DNA of 43,684 bases, taken from contig CADCCW010000014.1 of the NCBI GenBank assembly GCA_902800055.1, forward strand, positions 1 to 43,684. Reading direction: 5' to 3'. Positions 27,702 through 36,602 of this stretch are shown here, piece after piece. The notes below the pieces were generated by a model that was not told the DNA's origin, ran no database searches, and saw only the letters and a program-made list of their open reading frames with translations. Position 1 is the first letter of the stretch. Each line of letters begins with the position of its first letter. Position numbers and translations under genes: made by a program. This DNA comes from an uncultured bacterium. GTDB lineage: Bacteria; Verrucomicrobiota; Kiritimatiellia; RFP12; UBA1067.

Positions 27702-29804
27702 TCAAGCTGTCTTCGGCGCCGGCAGGTGCTTGACGACCGCGAGGAAGTTGCGGTCGTGCAGACGCTCGTAGTGCATGGAGTTCGACATCCGCTTGACCAT
27801 CATGATGCCGAGGCCGCCGATCGGCCGCTCCTCCGCGGGAAGCGTCGTGTCGGGATCGGCGTGCGCCAGCGGGTTGTACGGCGTGCCGTCGTCGGAAAAG
27901 GTAAGCCTGACCCCGGAGGGATCGCGCATCAGCTCGATGTCCACCTCGAAGCCGGTGGCCCCGGAGTGCTTGACGATGTTGGAGCAGATCTCGTCGAGGA
28001 TGACGTGGAGCACGGGGAGGACGGACTGCTGGTCCGTGTTGCCCAGGCACTCGTCCAGGAACGCCGAGGCCGAGGCGACGCCCTCCTTCACGGGGGCGAA
28101 CGAGCGCACGAACCGCTGCGGGCGCGAGACGTACCACACCGAAAGGACCGTCAGGTCGTCCGCCTGCGGGGCGTCGTCGGCGAACGCGGCGACCGCCATG
28201 CGCACGACGTTGCAGAGCGACTTGGGGCTAGGATCCTGGACGGCGTTGACTGCGTCCGCAAGCCGTTCCTCGCCGAAGAGCGCGCCGCTGGGGTCCAGCG
28301 CCTCAGTGACGCCGTCGGTGTAGAGGAAGAGCCCCTCGCCGGGCTGCAGCGAAAGCGTGCGCGAGCGGTACTGGGCGCCTTCCAGAAACGCCAGCACCGG
28401 CCCGGACCTGTCCATGACGTAGTAAGACTTCCCGTCCGCGACCTTCAGCGGCGGGTTGTGCCCGGCGTTGGCGTAGGTCACCCGCCCGCTCTCCAGGTCG
28501 AGCACGCCGCTCCACGCCGTGAGGAACATGTTGGCGGTGTTGCTGCGGCAGAGCTCGGCGTTCACCCGCGCGAAGGCGTCGGCGGGGTCGCGGGTGGCGA
28601 GGATCGCGTCCTTCAGCAGCGTCTTCGCCGTCATCATGTAGAGCGCGGCGGTCACGCCCTTGCCGCTCACGTCGGCGACCATGAAGGCGAGATGGGTCAG
28701 GTCGAGCATAAAGAAGTCGTAGAAGTCGCCGCCGATGTCCCTCGCCGGCGTCATCGACGCCGCCAGCTGGAAATGGGGGCTGGCCTCGAGCGGCGCCGGC
28801 AGGGCCGAGCGCTGGATCGTCTTGGCGATCTCCATCTCCTTCGCCCGGGCGTCGTCCTCGGCGCGGTAGAAGGCCCGGATGCGCTCGGCGTCGCCGGATA
28901 TCCGCGCGAGGGAGAAGGCAAAACCGCCGAGGACCAGGGCCAGCAGCACCGCCATCGCGGCGGCGATCATGTTGCGCGTGCCGTAGAACTCTGACTCTGG
29001 CTCGATGACAAGGAAGCGGTGGCCGCCGAAGGAGAAACTGCGGTAGAAGACGCGCTGCCCGAACAGCAGCTGCGAAGCCGTCCTGCCGTAGCTGGACGCG
29101 CCGGCGCTGCGCTGACGGCCGACGTATTTCGGGATCTGGTTCTGGTCGAACCCGATTGCGGCGAGCGTCTTCGGGGAGTCTTCCCCCCGCAGGGCCGAGA
29201 CGAGCTCGCCCGTCGCCTCGTTCGCGCAGAGGAAGCTCGTGGTGTCGCCGATCTCGGCGTCGAAGAGGAAGGAAAGCTGCCGCGCGATCATCCGCGCCAT
29301 GCGCGTCTCGTCAAGTCCGATCTGGATATACCCGTTTCCGCCGGGGAAAGGCACGCCGAGGTACTTACGGCGGGAATCGCTGTAGGCGTGGCGCCGGAAC
29401 GGCTGCGAGACGACGCTCGCCACGCCGTTCGTCAGGACGGAGAACGGGCGCGTCTCGCTCTTCGCGTTCATGTCCACGCCGAGGCTGTCTGGGTCGTTCG
29501 TCGCGATGACGCGGCCCGAGCGGTCGACAATGCACAGCTCGTCGATGTCGAACGCCTCGGCCACGGCCGCCATCTCCTCCATCGAACGCCGCTCCGCCTG
29601 CTTGAAATGGCGCACGGCCATCGACGCCAGGTGCTCCAGCATCGTGTCTATCGCGCCGTTCAGCGTGATGCGGATGTCGTTGACCGCGTAGTCCAGCATG
29701 GCCTCGGTCTTCTCACGCGCCTGGCGCGTGCCGATGCTCCAGGTCACGCCCATCAGCACGACATACAGCACGGCGGCCGACGCCGCTATGAGGCTTTTCT
29801 TCAT
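27702..29804 (-). CDS. Membrane sensor PP2C phosphatase fused to an anti-sigma-type kinase domain
   Basis: A 700-residue regulator. Transmembrane helices at about 5-23 and 279-300 flank a periplasmic sensor region (CIVDRSGRVIATNDP, likely Cache/PAS-like). The cytoplasmic part has a SpoIIE/RsbU-type PP2C phosphatase (GGDFYD 358-363, VADVSGKG 376-383, LYTDGVTEA, DDLTVLSV) and a C-terminal HATPase_c serine-kinase domain (HVILDEICSNIVKHSG, DDGTPYNP, GGLGIMMVKRMSN). In partner switching the phosphatase dephosphorylates a STAS antagonist and the kinase phosphorylates it; both are in one chain here. Its ATG overlaps the stop of the upstream STAS gene (ATGA), its likely substrate. Confidence 0.9.
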   Translation of the reverse strand: MKKSLIAASAAVLYVVLMGVTWSIGTRQAREKTEAMLDYAVNDIRITLNGAIDTMLEHLASMAVRHFKQAERRSMEEMAAVAEAFDIDELCIVDRSGRVIATNDPDSLGVDMNAKSETRPFSVLTNGVASVVSQPFRRHAYSDSRRKYLGVPFPGGNGYIQIGLDETRMARMIARQLSFLFDAEIGDTTSFLCANEATGELVSALRGEDSPKTLAAIGFDQNQIPKYVGRQRSAGASSYGRTASQLLFGQRVFYRSFSFGGHRFLVIEPESEFYGTRNMIAAAMAVLLALVLGGFAFSLARISGDAERIRAFYRAEDDARAKEMEIAKTIQRSALPAPLEASPHFQLAASMTPARDIGGDFYDFFMLDLTHLAFMVADVSGKGVTAALYMMTAKTLLKDAILATRDPADAFARVNAELCRSNTANMFLTAWSGVLDLESGRVTYANAGHNPPLKVADGKSYYVMDRSGPVLAFLEGAQYRSRTLSLQPGEGLFLYTDGVTEALDPSGALFGEERLADAVNAVQDPSPKSLCNVVRMAVAAFADDAPQADDLTVLSVWYVSRPQRFVRSFAPVKEGVASASAFLDECLGNTDQQSVLPVLHVILDEICSNIVKHSGATGFEVDIELMRDPSGVRLTFSDDGTPYNPLAHADPDTTLPAEERPIGGLGIMMVKRMSNSMHYERLHDRNFLAVVKHLPAPKTA

Positions 29805-30097
29805 GCCTCGACGGCAAAGACGGAGTTGAGGCCGGTGATCTCGAGCACGCCGAGCACCATCGCGTTGGGATGGACGATCTTCATCGTCCCACCCGCCGCG
29901 GCCATCGCCTTGTGCGCCGCCATGAGGACGCGAAGTCCGGCGGACGAGATGTACTCAAGCCCGCTGAAGTCGAACACGGCCTCGCTCACGCCGTCGAACT
30001 TCAGCTCCGACTCCAGTTCGGGCGAGGTGTTGGTGTCGAGCCGACCCGCCACCTTGAGCGTCAGCCGTCCGCCGTCTTTGGACTTTTCGATGTTCAT
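29801..30097 (-). CDS. STAS-domain anti-sigma factor antagonist
   Basis: A 98-residue single STAS domain. The motif FDFSGLEYISSAGLRVLMAAHK contains the Ser normally phosphorylated in SpoIIAA/RsbV proteins (ISSAGL). It should switch partners between an anti-sigma kinase and free form depending on phosphorylation. The ATG has GGAGGG 3 nt before it and a -10 element 26 nt upstream. Its stop overlaps the start of the PP2C/kinase gene. No sigma factor is visible in the window. Confidence 0.9.
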   Translation of the reverse strand: MNIEKSKDGGRLTLKVAGRLDTNTSPELESELKFDGVSEAVFDFSGLEYISSAGLRVLMAAHKAMAAAGGTMKIVHPNAMVLGVLEITGLNSVFAVEA

Positions 30098-30123
30098 TGT
30101 CCCTCCATGACTCCTTTGCGCGT

Positions 30124-30132
30124 ATTATACCA
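30124..30132 (-). promoter_or_regulatory. Extended -10 promoter of the STAS-PP2C operon
   Basis: TGGTATAAT on the minus strand, 26 nt before the STAS start, within the 77-nt gap after the RND gene. A short leader with a ribosome site follows. Confidence 0.6.
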
Positions 30133-30174
30133 TAAAGACGCCGGGAAACGGACGCGGTGCCGTCGGCGCGGGGC

Positions 30175-33100
30175 TCACCGCCTCACGCGGTGGATGAGCG
30201 CGTAGTTGACCGGGACGACGACCATCGTGACGAGCGTCGAGAATCCGAGTCCGCACATGATCGTCACCGCCATCGCCGAGTAGAACGGGTCCACGACGAG
30301 CGGGATCATCCCGAGGATCGTCGTGAGCGCCGTGTTCATCACCGGCCTCAGGCGCGTCACGCCGGACATGACGACCGCCTCGAACGGCTGCGCCCCCGCC
30401 GCGAGCTGGGCGTTGATCTCGTCCATGAGGACGATTGCGTTCTTGATCTGCATGCCGACGAGCGAGAGGAAGCCGAGGAGCGCCATGAACCCGAACGGCT
30501 GGTCGAAGCCGAGCAGCCCCGCCACCACGCCGACGAGGATCAGTGGGACCGTCAGGAAGATCGCGATCGTCTTCTTGATCGAGTTGAAGAGCAGCACCAC
30601 GATCATCACCATGATGGCGAAGATCGGCGGGAGCTTGCCCGCGAGGCCGCTGTTGGCGTCGGCGGAGTTCTCGTACTCGCCGCCCCACTCTACCGAGTAC
30701 CCGGCGGGCAGGGTGTCGCCGATCGCCTCCAGCTTGTCGGCGACGCGCAGCCGCGCGTCCGCGGCGGTGCCGCTCTTCGGATTGCACTTGGCGGTGATGC
30801 ACGGGAGTCGGTTGCGCCGCTTGAAGATCGCCTCCTCGGTCTCGGCGTGGATGCCGCTCGCCACCTGCGCGAACGGCACCGAGCAGTCGAGCGAAGACGA
30901 CCACACCCACGAGCTGACCAGCGAATCCGGGTCGTTGCGCTCCGCCGCAGGCGCGCGCACCACGATCGGCAGCGCCTCGTCGCCCTCGAGGTAGTACCCG
31001 ACGGTCAGCCCCGCCGTCGCCTGCTTGAGCGAACGCGCGATGTCGCTCCGGGTCACGCCCAGCTTGCGCGCGCGGTCTTCCGCGATGTCGGGCACGAGCA
31101 GGTCCGCCCGGTTGCGCCAGTCGGTCTGGATCTCCTTCAGCCCCCCGTCCGCGCGCATGATCTCGAGCGCCTGCTCGCCGGCGCGGCGCAGGATGGCCGG
31201 GTCCTTCCCTTGGATGCGGAACTGGATCTTCTGCGCGTCGCCCGGTCCGTTCACGAACTTCTGGCCGTAGACGAGCGCGTCCGGCGCGATGTCGAGGGCG
31301 AGGGCCTCGGCCTTCTCCATCAGACCCTGGATCATGTGGAAGTCCTTCACGTCGACGAAGATGATTCCGTACGAGTCGTCGGAGTCCTCCGGCGAATAGG
31401 TGAGCAGGAAGCGGAGCCCGCCGCTCCCCGATAGCGCGGTCACGGCCGTCACGCCGTCCAGCTTGCGGACCGCGTCGGCAAGCGCCGCCACGCGCTTCTC
31501 CGTCGCGTGGATGGAGGAGCCCTCCGGCATCCAGACGTGCACCATGAACTGGGGCCGCGTCGATTCCGGGAAGAAGCTCTGCTTGACCTTCGTAAAGCCG
31601 TAGCACGCCCCGACGAGAAGCCCGATAAGCACCAGCCAGGTGAGGAAGCGGTGGACGATGCAGAACTCGAGAAAGCCGCGGTAGGCCCGGTAGAAGCCGC
31701 CGGCGTAGGGGTCCGCCGCCTTCTCCTCGCCGCCGCCGGACTTCTCCTTCTTCTTCAGGAACCACGAGGCCAAAAGCGGCGTCACGGTGATCGCGAACAC
31801 CCAGCTCAGGAGCAGCGAGATCATCAGCACCTTGAAGAGCGAGCCGCAGTACTCGCCGGTGGAGTCCTGCGAGGCGCCGATCGGCGCGAAGGAGAGGATC
31901 GCGATCACCGTCGCGCCGAGGAGCGGCCACTGCGACTGCTTCACCACATTGATCGCCGCCTGGGTGCGGCTCTCGCCCTTCTCCGCCGCGATGAGCACCG
32001 CCTCGGTTATGACGATGGCGTTGTCGACGAGCATCCCGAGCGCGATGATGAACGCGCCAAGCGAGATGCGCTCGAAGATGAGGCCCATCTCGTTCATCAC
32101 CGCCACCGTCGCGAAGACCGTGAGGAGCAGGATCGCGCCGATGAGGACGCCGCTGCGCATCCCCATGGTGAAGAGGAGGACGGCGATCACGATTACGACC
32201 GACTCGACGAGGTTCACCACGAACCCGTTCACCGCCTCGTCGACGGTGGAAGCCTGGTGCGAGACGATGCCGAACTCGATTCCGATCGGCGTCTCGGGGA
32301 GGAGCTCCTTCATGCGCTTGTCGATGGCCGCGCCCATCGTCATCACGTTGCCGCCCTTCACCGTGGAGATGCCGAGCCCCACGGCCGGCTTGCCGTTGTA
32401 GTGCATGATGCACGACGGCGGGTCCTGGTAGTCGCGCGTAATCGTCATCAGGTCCTGAAGCCGGATGGTCGAGAAATTCCCGTCGCCCTGCGGGACCGTG
32501 ACGATGAGCCGCTTGAAGTCGTCCACCGACTTGATGGTGCCGCTGGGGAAGATGCGCACGTACTTGTCCTCGACCCTGACCTTGCCGGCGTCCTCCGCCT
32601 CGTTCTGGCCGGAGACCACCGCCCTGATCATCTCCGGCGTGATGCCGAGGTTCGCCATCTTCGCGCGCGACATCTCGAACGAGACGATCTCCTGCTGGTC
32701 GCCGAGGAGGTCGATCTTCGAGACGTCGGCGCAGAGGAGGAGCTCGCGCCGGAGGAGCTTCGCGTGCTCCTTGAGCTCGGCGTAGGTGAAGCCGTCACCG
32801 TAGATGGCGTAGACGACCCCGAACACGTCGGCGTAGTCGTCGATCACGACCGGTGCCCCGCAGCCGGACGGCAGCGACGACGCCGAGTCGTTCACCTTGC
32901 GGCGGAGCTCGTCCCAGACCTGCGGCAGCGAGGACGCGTCGTACTTGTCCTTCATCTCCACCTGGATGATGGACTTGCCCGGATACGACGTCGAGGTCAC
33001 CTCCTTGAGCTGCCCCATCTGCTGGATGGCGGTCTCCAGCGGGTCGGTGACGCGGTTGGCGACCTCTTCCGCCGTCGCGCCGGGATAGACGGTGATGACC

Positions 33101-33237
33101 TGCGCCACCTTGATGGTGAATTCGGGGTCCTCGAGCCGCCCGAGGCGGAAGTAGCCGATTATTCCCGCGAGCAGCATCGCGACGGCGAACGACAGCGTCA
33201 CCGTCGGCTTCTTGATGCAGTATTCCGCTATGTTCAT
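30175..33237 (-). CDS. RND-family efflux pump, inner-membrane subunit
   Basis: A 1020-residue proton-driven exporter of the AcrB/MexB-like HAE1 type. The start MNIAEYCIKKPTVTLSFAVAM gives the first of 12 transmembrane helices; two large periplasmic loops follow (TVYPGATAEEVANRVTDPLE in the first). The proton-relay region is seen in LGAFIIALGMLVDNAIVITEAVLIA, and the second half ends with LVGMQIKNAIVLMDEI. The ATG lies 4 nt after the membrane-fusion gene with GGAG upstream. The substrate is not predictable. No outer-membrane channel gene is next to the pair. Confidence 0.93.
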   Translation of the reverse strand: MNIAEYCIKKPTVTLSFAVAMLLAGIIGYFRLGRLEDPEFTIKVAQVITVYPGATAEEVANRVTDPLETAIQQMGQLKEVTSTSYPGKSIIQVEMKDKYDASSLPQVWDELRRKVNDSASSLPSGCGAPVVIDDYADVFGVVYAIYGDGFTYAELKEHAKLLRRELLLCADVSKIDLLGDQQEIVSFEMSRAKMANLGITPEMIRAVVSGQNEAEDAGKVRVEDKYVRIFPSGTIKSVDDFKRLIVTVPQGDGNFSTIRLQDLMTITRDYQDPPSCIMHYNGKPAVGLGISTVKGGNVMTMGAAIDKRMKELLPETPIGIEFGIVSHQASTVDEAVNGFVVNLVESVVIVIAVLLFTMGMRSGVLIGAILLLTVFATVAVMNEMGLIFERISLGAFIIALGMLVDNAIVITEAVLIAAEKGESRTQAAINVVKQSQWPLLGATVIAILSFAPIGASQDSTGEYCGSLFKVLMISLLLSWVFAITVTPLLASWFLKKKEKSGGGEEKAADPYAGGFYRAYRGFLEFCIVHRFLTWLVLIGLLVGACYGFTKVKQSFFPESTRPQFMVHVWMPEGSSIHATEKRVAALADAVRKLDGVTAVTALSGSGGLRFLLTYSPEDSDDSYGIIFVDVKDFHMIQGLMEKAEALALDIAPDALVYGQKFVNGPGDAQKIQFRIQGKDPAILRRAGEQALEIMRADGGLKEIQTDWRNRADLLVPDIAEDRARKLGVTRSDIARSLKQATAGLTVGYYLEGDEALPIVVRAPAAERNDPDSLVSSWVWSSSLDCSVPFAQVASGIHAETEEAIFKRRNRLPCITAKCNPKSGTAADARLRVADKLEAIGDTLPAGYSVEWGGEYENSADANSGLAGKLPPIFAIMVMIVVLLFNSIKKTIAIFLTVPLILVGVVAGLLGFDQPFGFMALLGFLSLVGMQIKNAIVLMDEINAQLAAGAQPFEAVVMSGVTRLRPVMNTALTTILGMIPLVVDPFYSAMAVTIMCGLGFSTLVTMVVVPVNYALIHRVRR

Positions 33238-33241
33238 CCCG

Positions 33242-34348
33242 TCACTCCTTCCAGAGGGTGACGACGCGGCCTTCGGTGAGGATCGAGACGCCGGCGACGG
33301 CGATGCGGTCGCCCTCGGCAAGCCCCTTGTTCACCGAGTAGTTGGTGCCGCGGAGACGCCCGACCTCGATGACCTGCTTCGTGACCTTGAACTCGCCCTC
33401 CTTCTCGGCCTTTACGAGCTTCCACACGAAGTGCGCGCCCGCCTCGTCCTGGCCGACGGCGACCGCCGGCACGGCGAGCGGCTCCACGGTGCCGTCCTTG
33501 TCGTACATCTTCGCGCCGCCCTCGATGACGAGCGTCACGCTCATCCCGGGCAGGAAGCTGTAGTCGTCCTGGGCGGGCATCGAGAACGTCACCGTGAACG
33601 TCTGCGTCTTCGCGTCCGCCTGGGTCGTCGCCTCCTCGTACACGACGTCGAACTTCTTGCCCGGAAGAGAGTCGAACACCACGTAGCGGCGGCGGTCGCC
33701 CAGCACCTCGACGAATCGGCGGGAGATCACCGCGGTCTCGGGGATGGTGATGTCGAACTTCACCTTGTCGACGCTCAGGAGGGTGAGGATCTTCTGGCCG
33801 GTCGAGACCATGTCGAGCTCCTCGGGGTACTTGTCCGCCACCACGCCGTCGTACGGCGCGACGAGCGTGCAGCTCTCCAGCGCCTTCTTCGCGACGGCGA
33901 GCTGCGCCTTGGCCGTCTTGTATTCCGCCTCGGACTTGGTCACGTCGTCCTTGGAGACGCCGCCCTTGCCGAGCGCCTTGCTGTAGCGCTCATACGAAAG
34001 CTTCTTGCTCTCAAACTCGGCCTCCGCCTTCGCGACGTCCGCCTCGTAGTCGCGCATGTCGAGCTTGCCGAGGACGTCGCCCTTCTTCACGCTCTGGCCA
34101 CGGTCGAGCTTGAACTCCACCAGCCGCCCGGGCACCTCGAACATCAGGTCGCGCGACTCGCCGGCCCTGACCTTGCCGGGGCACCGCAGCTCCGGCAGGG
34201 TCGCCTTGCCGGTGACCACCATGCTCCGCACCGGGCGCACCACCGTGTCCTCGCTGACCTCCGCCTTCTGCTTCGGCCAAAGCCAGATTGCCGCGACGCC
34301 GGCGGCGAACATCGCCGCCCCGATTACCTTGCCTGCTCCTATCTTCAT
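33242..34348 (-). CDS. RND efflux membrane-fusion (periplasmic adaptor) protein
   Basis: A 368-residue HlyD/AcrA-type adaptor linking the RND pump to the outer membrane. It has an N-terminal membrane anchor (about 6-24), the lipoyl halves around FEVPGRLVEFKLDRGQSVKKGDVLGKLD and VAPYDGVVADK, a coiled coil between them (about 95-150), and a C-terminal beta-barrel (FLPGMSVTLVIEG, NKGLAEGDRIAVAG). The start at 34348 is chosen for the GGAG upstream; an in-frame extension to 34465 would cover the promoter. It forms an operon with the pump gene. Confidence 0.92.
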   Translation of the reverse strand: MKIGAGKVIGAAMFAAGVAAIWLWPKQKAEVSEDTVVRPVRSMVVTGKATLPELRCPGKVRAGESRDLMFEVPGRLVEFKLDRGQSVKKGDVLGKLDMRDYEADVAKAEAEFESKKLSYERYSKALGKGGVSKDDVTKSEAEYKTAKAQLAVAKKALESCTLVAPYDGVVADKYPEELDMVSTGQKILTLLSVDKVKFDITIPETAVISRRFVEVLGDRRRYVVFDSLPGKKFDVVYEEATTQADAKTQTFTVTFSMPAQDDYSFLPGMSVTLVIEGGAKMYDKDGTVEPLAVPAVAVGQDEAGAHFVWKLVKAEKEGEFKVTKQVIEVGRLRGTNYSVNKGLAEGDRIAVAGVSILTEGRVVTLWKE

Positions 34349-34385
34349 CTTCTGCTCCCCTTCGGAGGTGGTTGAATTTTTGTGA

Positions 34386-34394
34386 ATTATACCA
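34386..34394 (-). promoter_or_regulatory. Extended -10 promoter of the RND operon
   Basis: TGGTATAAT on the minus strand about 37 nt before the adaptor ATG. The ~90-bp gap up to the btuB-like stop holds GC-rich inverted repeats but no clear terminator with a T-run. Confidence 0.6.
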
Positions 34395-34480
34395 TTTTTC
34401 CCGGTAGCCTGCCTACGGCGGGGAGCATCGCCGCGGCGACGTTCCGCCGGCGTTGCGGCGCGCACGCTGGGCGACGGGAA

Positions 34481-36436
34481 TCAGAACTCGTAGCTGATCG
34501 TGAAGAGGAAGCTGCGGCCGCAGGCGGGGTAGTAGTAGCCGACGCCGGCGTAGTCGCAGTAGTCGCGGTCGAGGAGGTTGTCCACCGTGAACGCCGCCTT
34601 CCAGCCCTCCGCCCACGACGGCGAATAGTAGACGCCGACGTCGAAGAGCGTGTACGAGGCCAGCTTGTCGCAGTCGTTGGCGAAGTCGCCGGACACGTAC
34701 TGCCGCCCCGTGAACGTGCAGCCGCCCTTGACCTCCAGGTCGGCGAAGATCCAGACCCCAGCCTCCGCGCGCGCCCGGTGCGCGGGGACGAACGGCACCT
34801 CGCGCCCGCCGTACTCGCCGCCGGAGAACTCGGCGTCGACGAAACCGTAGCGCAGCGACGCCTCCGCCACCTTGTCGCGCCGCCAGGAGATCCCCGCGTC
34901 CACGCCGAGGCGCCGCGTCTTCGCAGGGCTGTTGCAGTTGTAGCCGTACGGCGCCAGCGCCGGGTCGAAGAAGATCTCGTCCTCCATCAGCATGCCGTAG
35001 CCGTTCACGTCGAGGCGGAACTCCTCCGCGAACTCCCACTCCGCGCCGACGTCGAGCGACCAGCCGGTCTCGGGACGCAGGAAGTCGCCGTCCTTGGTGT
35101 AGCTCAACTCGTCGCAGAACGCCGAGCGGTGGAACCGGGTGCCCCTAAGATAGGTCTTGAGCCCTTCGGCTGGACGGAAGACGACCCCGAGCTCGTAGTC
35201 GCCCATCACGTCGCGGCTATGGTCCTCCGCAAGGCCCGAATACCCCTTCCAGCGGTTGCCGATGCGCTCCAGCCGCCCGCCCGCCGTCAGCGACAGCGTC
35301 TCCGTGACGGCGAACTCGTCATGCAGGAAGAACGCGTAGCGGTCGCGGCGGAAGCGGCGGCTGTCTCCGTTCTTCGGCTTCTCCCGGTAGCCGTCGAAGC
35401 GGAAGTCGAACCCGGCGGTGAACTTGTTGCCGAAGCCCAGCACCTCGTTCTCGTTCACGTAGCGCGGCGAAAGCGCGTAGCTGTAGTAGTCGTACTCGGT
35501 GTCGGTTCCCCAGGCGGTCATCTTCGCCCGGCGGCGCTGGTGCGAGAAGCTGCCGTCGAGGTAGAGCCACTGGCCGGCGGCGAGGCGCAGCTTCGAGTCC
35601 AGGGCGAAACCGTAGCTCCACTGGCGCGTCCAGTCGTGGTCGTTGTTCGCCCACCTACGCGTGCACGCCCACTGCTCGCGCGTCAGCGAGCCGGGCAGCT
35701 CGTAGAACGCGTTCTGGTAGTTGGCCCGAAAGCCCACGGTGGAGCCGTTTTCGAAGACCTTGCGCAGCCCCGCGTTGGCGGTGTGCAGCTCGTAGGCGCT
35801 GCGGTCGCGGTAGCCGCCCGACCGCAGGTAGTCGTAGGAGGCGTTGTAGAGCCACCCCTCGTCCTCGAATCCGCCGCGGGTCTGCGCGCCGGCGCCGTAG
35901 GTGTCCTGCGAGCCGGCCTTCGCGTAGAGCTTCGTCCGGCGAGAGTAGTCGCGCGAGTCGGTGGATACGTTCACCACCCCGGCGACAGCGCCGTCGCCGT
36001 AGAGGACCGGGCTCGGACCGTGGATCACCTCGACGCGCTCGACCGCGCCGAGCGGGATGCGCGTCAGGTTGGGCGCGTTCATGTCCACGTTGTTCAGCTC
36101 CTCGCCGTCCAGCACCACCTTCGTGCGACCGAAGGCGTTGTCGCCGAAGCCGCGCATGGCGATCGAGGTCAGGACCGGGTTGCCGTTCATCGAGTGGACG
36201 TCCACGCCGGCCTTCCGCTGCAGCAGCTCCGCGAGGTCGCGCGCGCCGCTCGCGGCGATGTCGTCCGCGTCAAAGACCTGCACCGCGGCGGGCATCGACT
36301 CCGCCGTCGACTCCACGCGCGAGGCGTAGACGACCACCGGCGGCAGCACCGCCACTTCGTTTGTCTCCGGGACCGCCTCGGCGCACGCCGCCAGCCCCGT
36401 CCCCGCCAGCACGGCGGCCAACGCTGTTTTTCTCAT
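34481..36436 (-). CDS. btuB: TonB-dependent outer-membrane receptor, probable vitamin B12 receptor (BtuB-type)
   Basis: A 651-residue outer-membrane receptor. A signal peptide (MRKTALAAVLAGTGLAACA) leads to a possible TonB box (EVAVLPPVVVYASR), a plug domain (VQVFDADDIAASGARDLAELLQRKAGVDVHSMNG, MRGFGDNAFGRTKVVLDGEELN, VERVEVIHGPSPVLYGDGAVAGVVNV) and a beta-barrel ending in FTISYEF with terminal Phe. The cobalamin riboswitch directly upstream argues for B12 uptake. The start at 36436 has GAGGAG before it; an ATG 21 nt upstream lies inside a hairpin. No BtuCDF genes are in the window. Confidence 0.88.
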   Translation of the reverse strand: MRKTALAAVLAGTGLAACAEAVPETNEVAVLPPVVVYASRVESTAESMPAAVQVFDADDIAASGARDLAELLQRKAGVDVHSMNGNPVLTSIAMRGFGDNAFGRTKVVLDGEELNNVDMNAPNLTRIPLGAVERVEVIHGPSPVLYGDGAVAGVVNVSTDSRDYSRRTKLYAKAGSQDTYGAGAQTRGGFEDEGWLYNASYDYLRSGGYRDRSAYELHTANAGLRKVFENGSTVGFRANYQNAFYELPGSLTREQWACTRRWANNDHDWTRQWSYGFALDSKLRLAAGQWLYLDGSFSHQRRRAKMTAWGTDTEYDYYSYALSPRYVNENEVLGFGNKFTAGFDFRFDGYREKPKNGDSRRFRRDRYAFFLHDEFAVTETLSLTAGGRLERIGNRWKGYSGLAEDHSRDVMGDYELGVVFRPAEGLKTYLRGTRFHRSAFCDELSYTKDGDFLRPETGWSLDVGAEWEFAEEFRLDVNGYGMLMEDEIFFDPALAPYGYNCNSPAKTRRLGVDAGISWRRDKVAEASLRYGFVDAEFSGGEYGGREVPFVPAHRARAEAGVWIFADLEVKGGCTFTGRQYVSGDFANDCDKLASYTLFDVGVYYSPSWAEGWKAAFTVDNLLDRDYCDYAGVGYYYPACGRSFLFTISYEF

Positions 36437-36450
36437 CTTCTCCTCTTTCC

Positions 36451-36464
36451 CCCTCATGCGAGGG
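36451..36464 (-). promoter_or_regulatory. Hairpin between riboswitch and btuB ribosome site
   Basis: CCCTC-GCAT-GAGGG on the minus strand, 5-6 nt upstream of the GAGGAG ribosome site. It may be the expression-platform hairpin of the cobalamin riboswitch; the loop partner is not clear to me. Confidence 0.4.
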
Positions 36465-36482
36465 TACTCGGGTTCATGTCGT

Positions 36483-36565
36483 GGGGCGGCGGCCGCATTC
36501 CGGCTTTGACGGCTGCGCGACAGTGCCTGGTTTCCACAGGGCTTTCCGGCCGTCGCCTTTGTTGG
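36483..36565 (-). promoter_or_regulatory. Cobalamin riboswitch
   Basis: The minus strand holds the cobalamin-aptamer core in order: GGAAAGCC, a P4 hairpin CCTG-TGGAAAC-CAGG, then GCACTGTCGCGCAGCCGTCA (consensus ACUGUCCCGCARCCGU) and the B12-box-like AGCCGGAATGCGGCC, with flanking GGC..GGCC/GGCCGCC able to pair as P3. The compact link between the CAGCCGT block and the B12 box resembles the short (Cbl-II-like) form. It lies between the -10 and the start of the TonB receptor gene. Covariance-model confirmation was not possible here. Confidence 0.78.
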
Positions 36566-36570
36566 CGCAA

Positions 36571-36596
36571 ATTATACCATAATTTTTTGGTATAAT
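36571..36596. promoter_or_regulatory. Mirror-image divergent promoters (btuB / metF)
   Basis: A perfect inverted repeat of two extended -10 elements: ATTATACCA (36571-36579, minus strand TGGTATAAT, toward the riboswitch and btuB) and TGGTATAAT (36588-36596, toward metF), separated by 8 bp. The metF -10 ends 6 nt before the metF ATG. Polymerase bound at one site should block the other. Confidence 0.75.
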
Positions 36597-36602
36597 ACGG
36601 CC

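Noticed and set aside
30175..34348. Full tripartite efflux operon.
   Set aside because: No outer-membrane channel gene lies beside the pump and adaptor, so only the two components are claimed.
34349..34465. Upstream extension of the RND adaptor by 39 residues.
   Set aside because: It would run over the extended -10 and an Arg-rich non-family sequence; the ATG at 34348 has a ribosome site and starts the membrane anchor.
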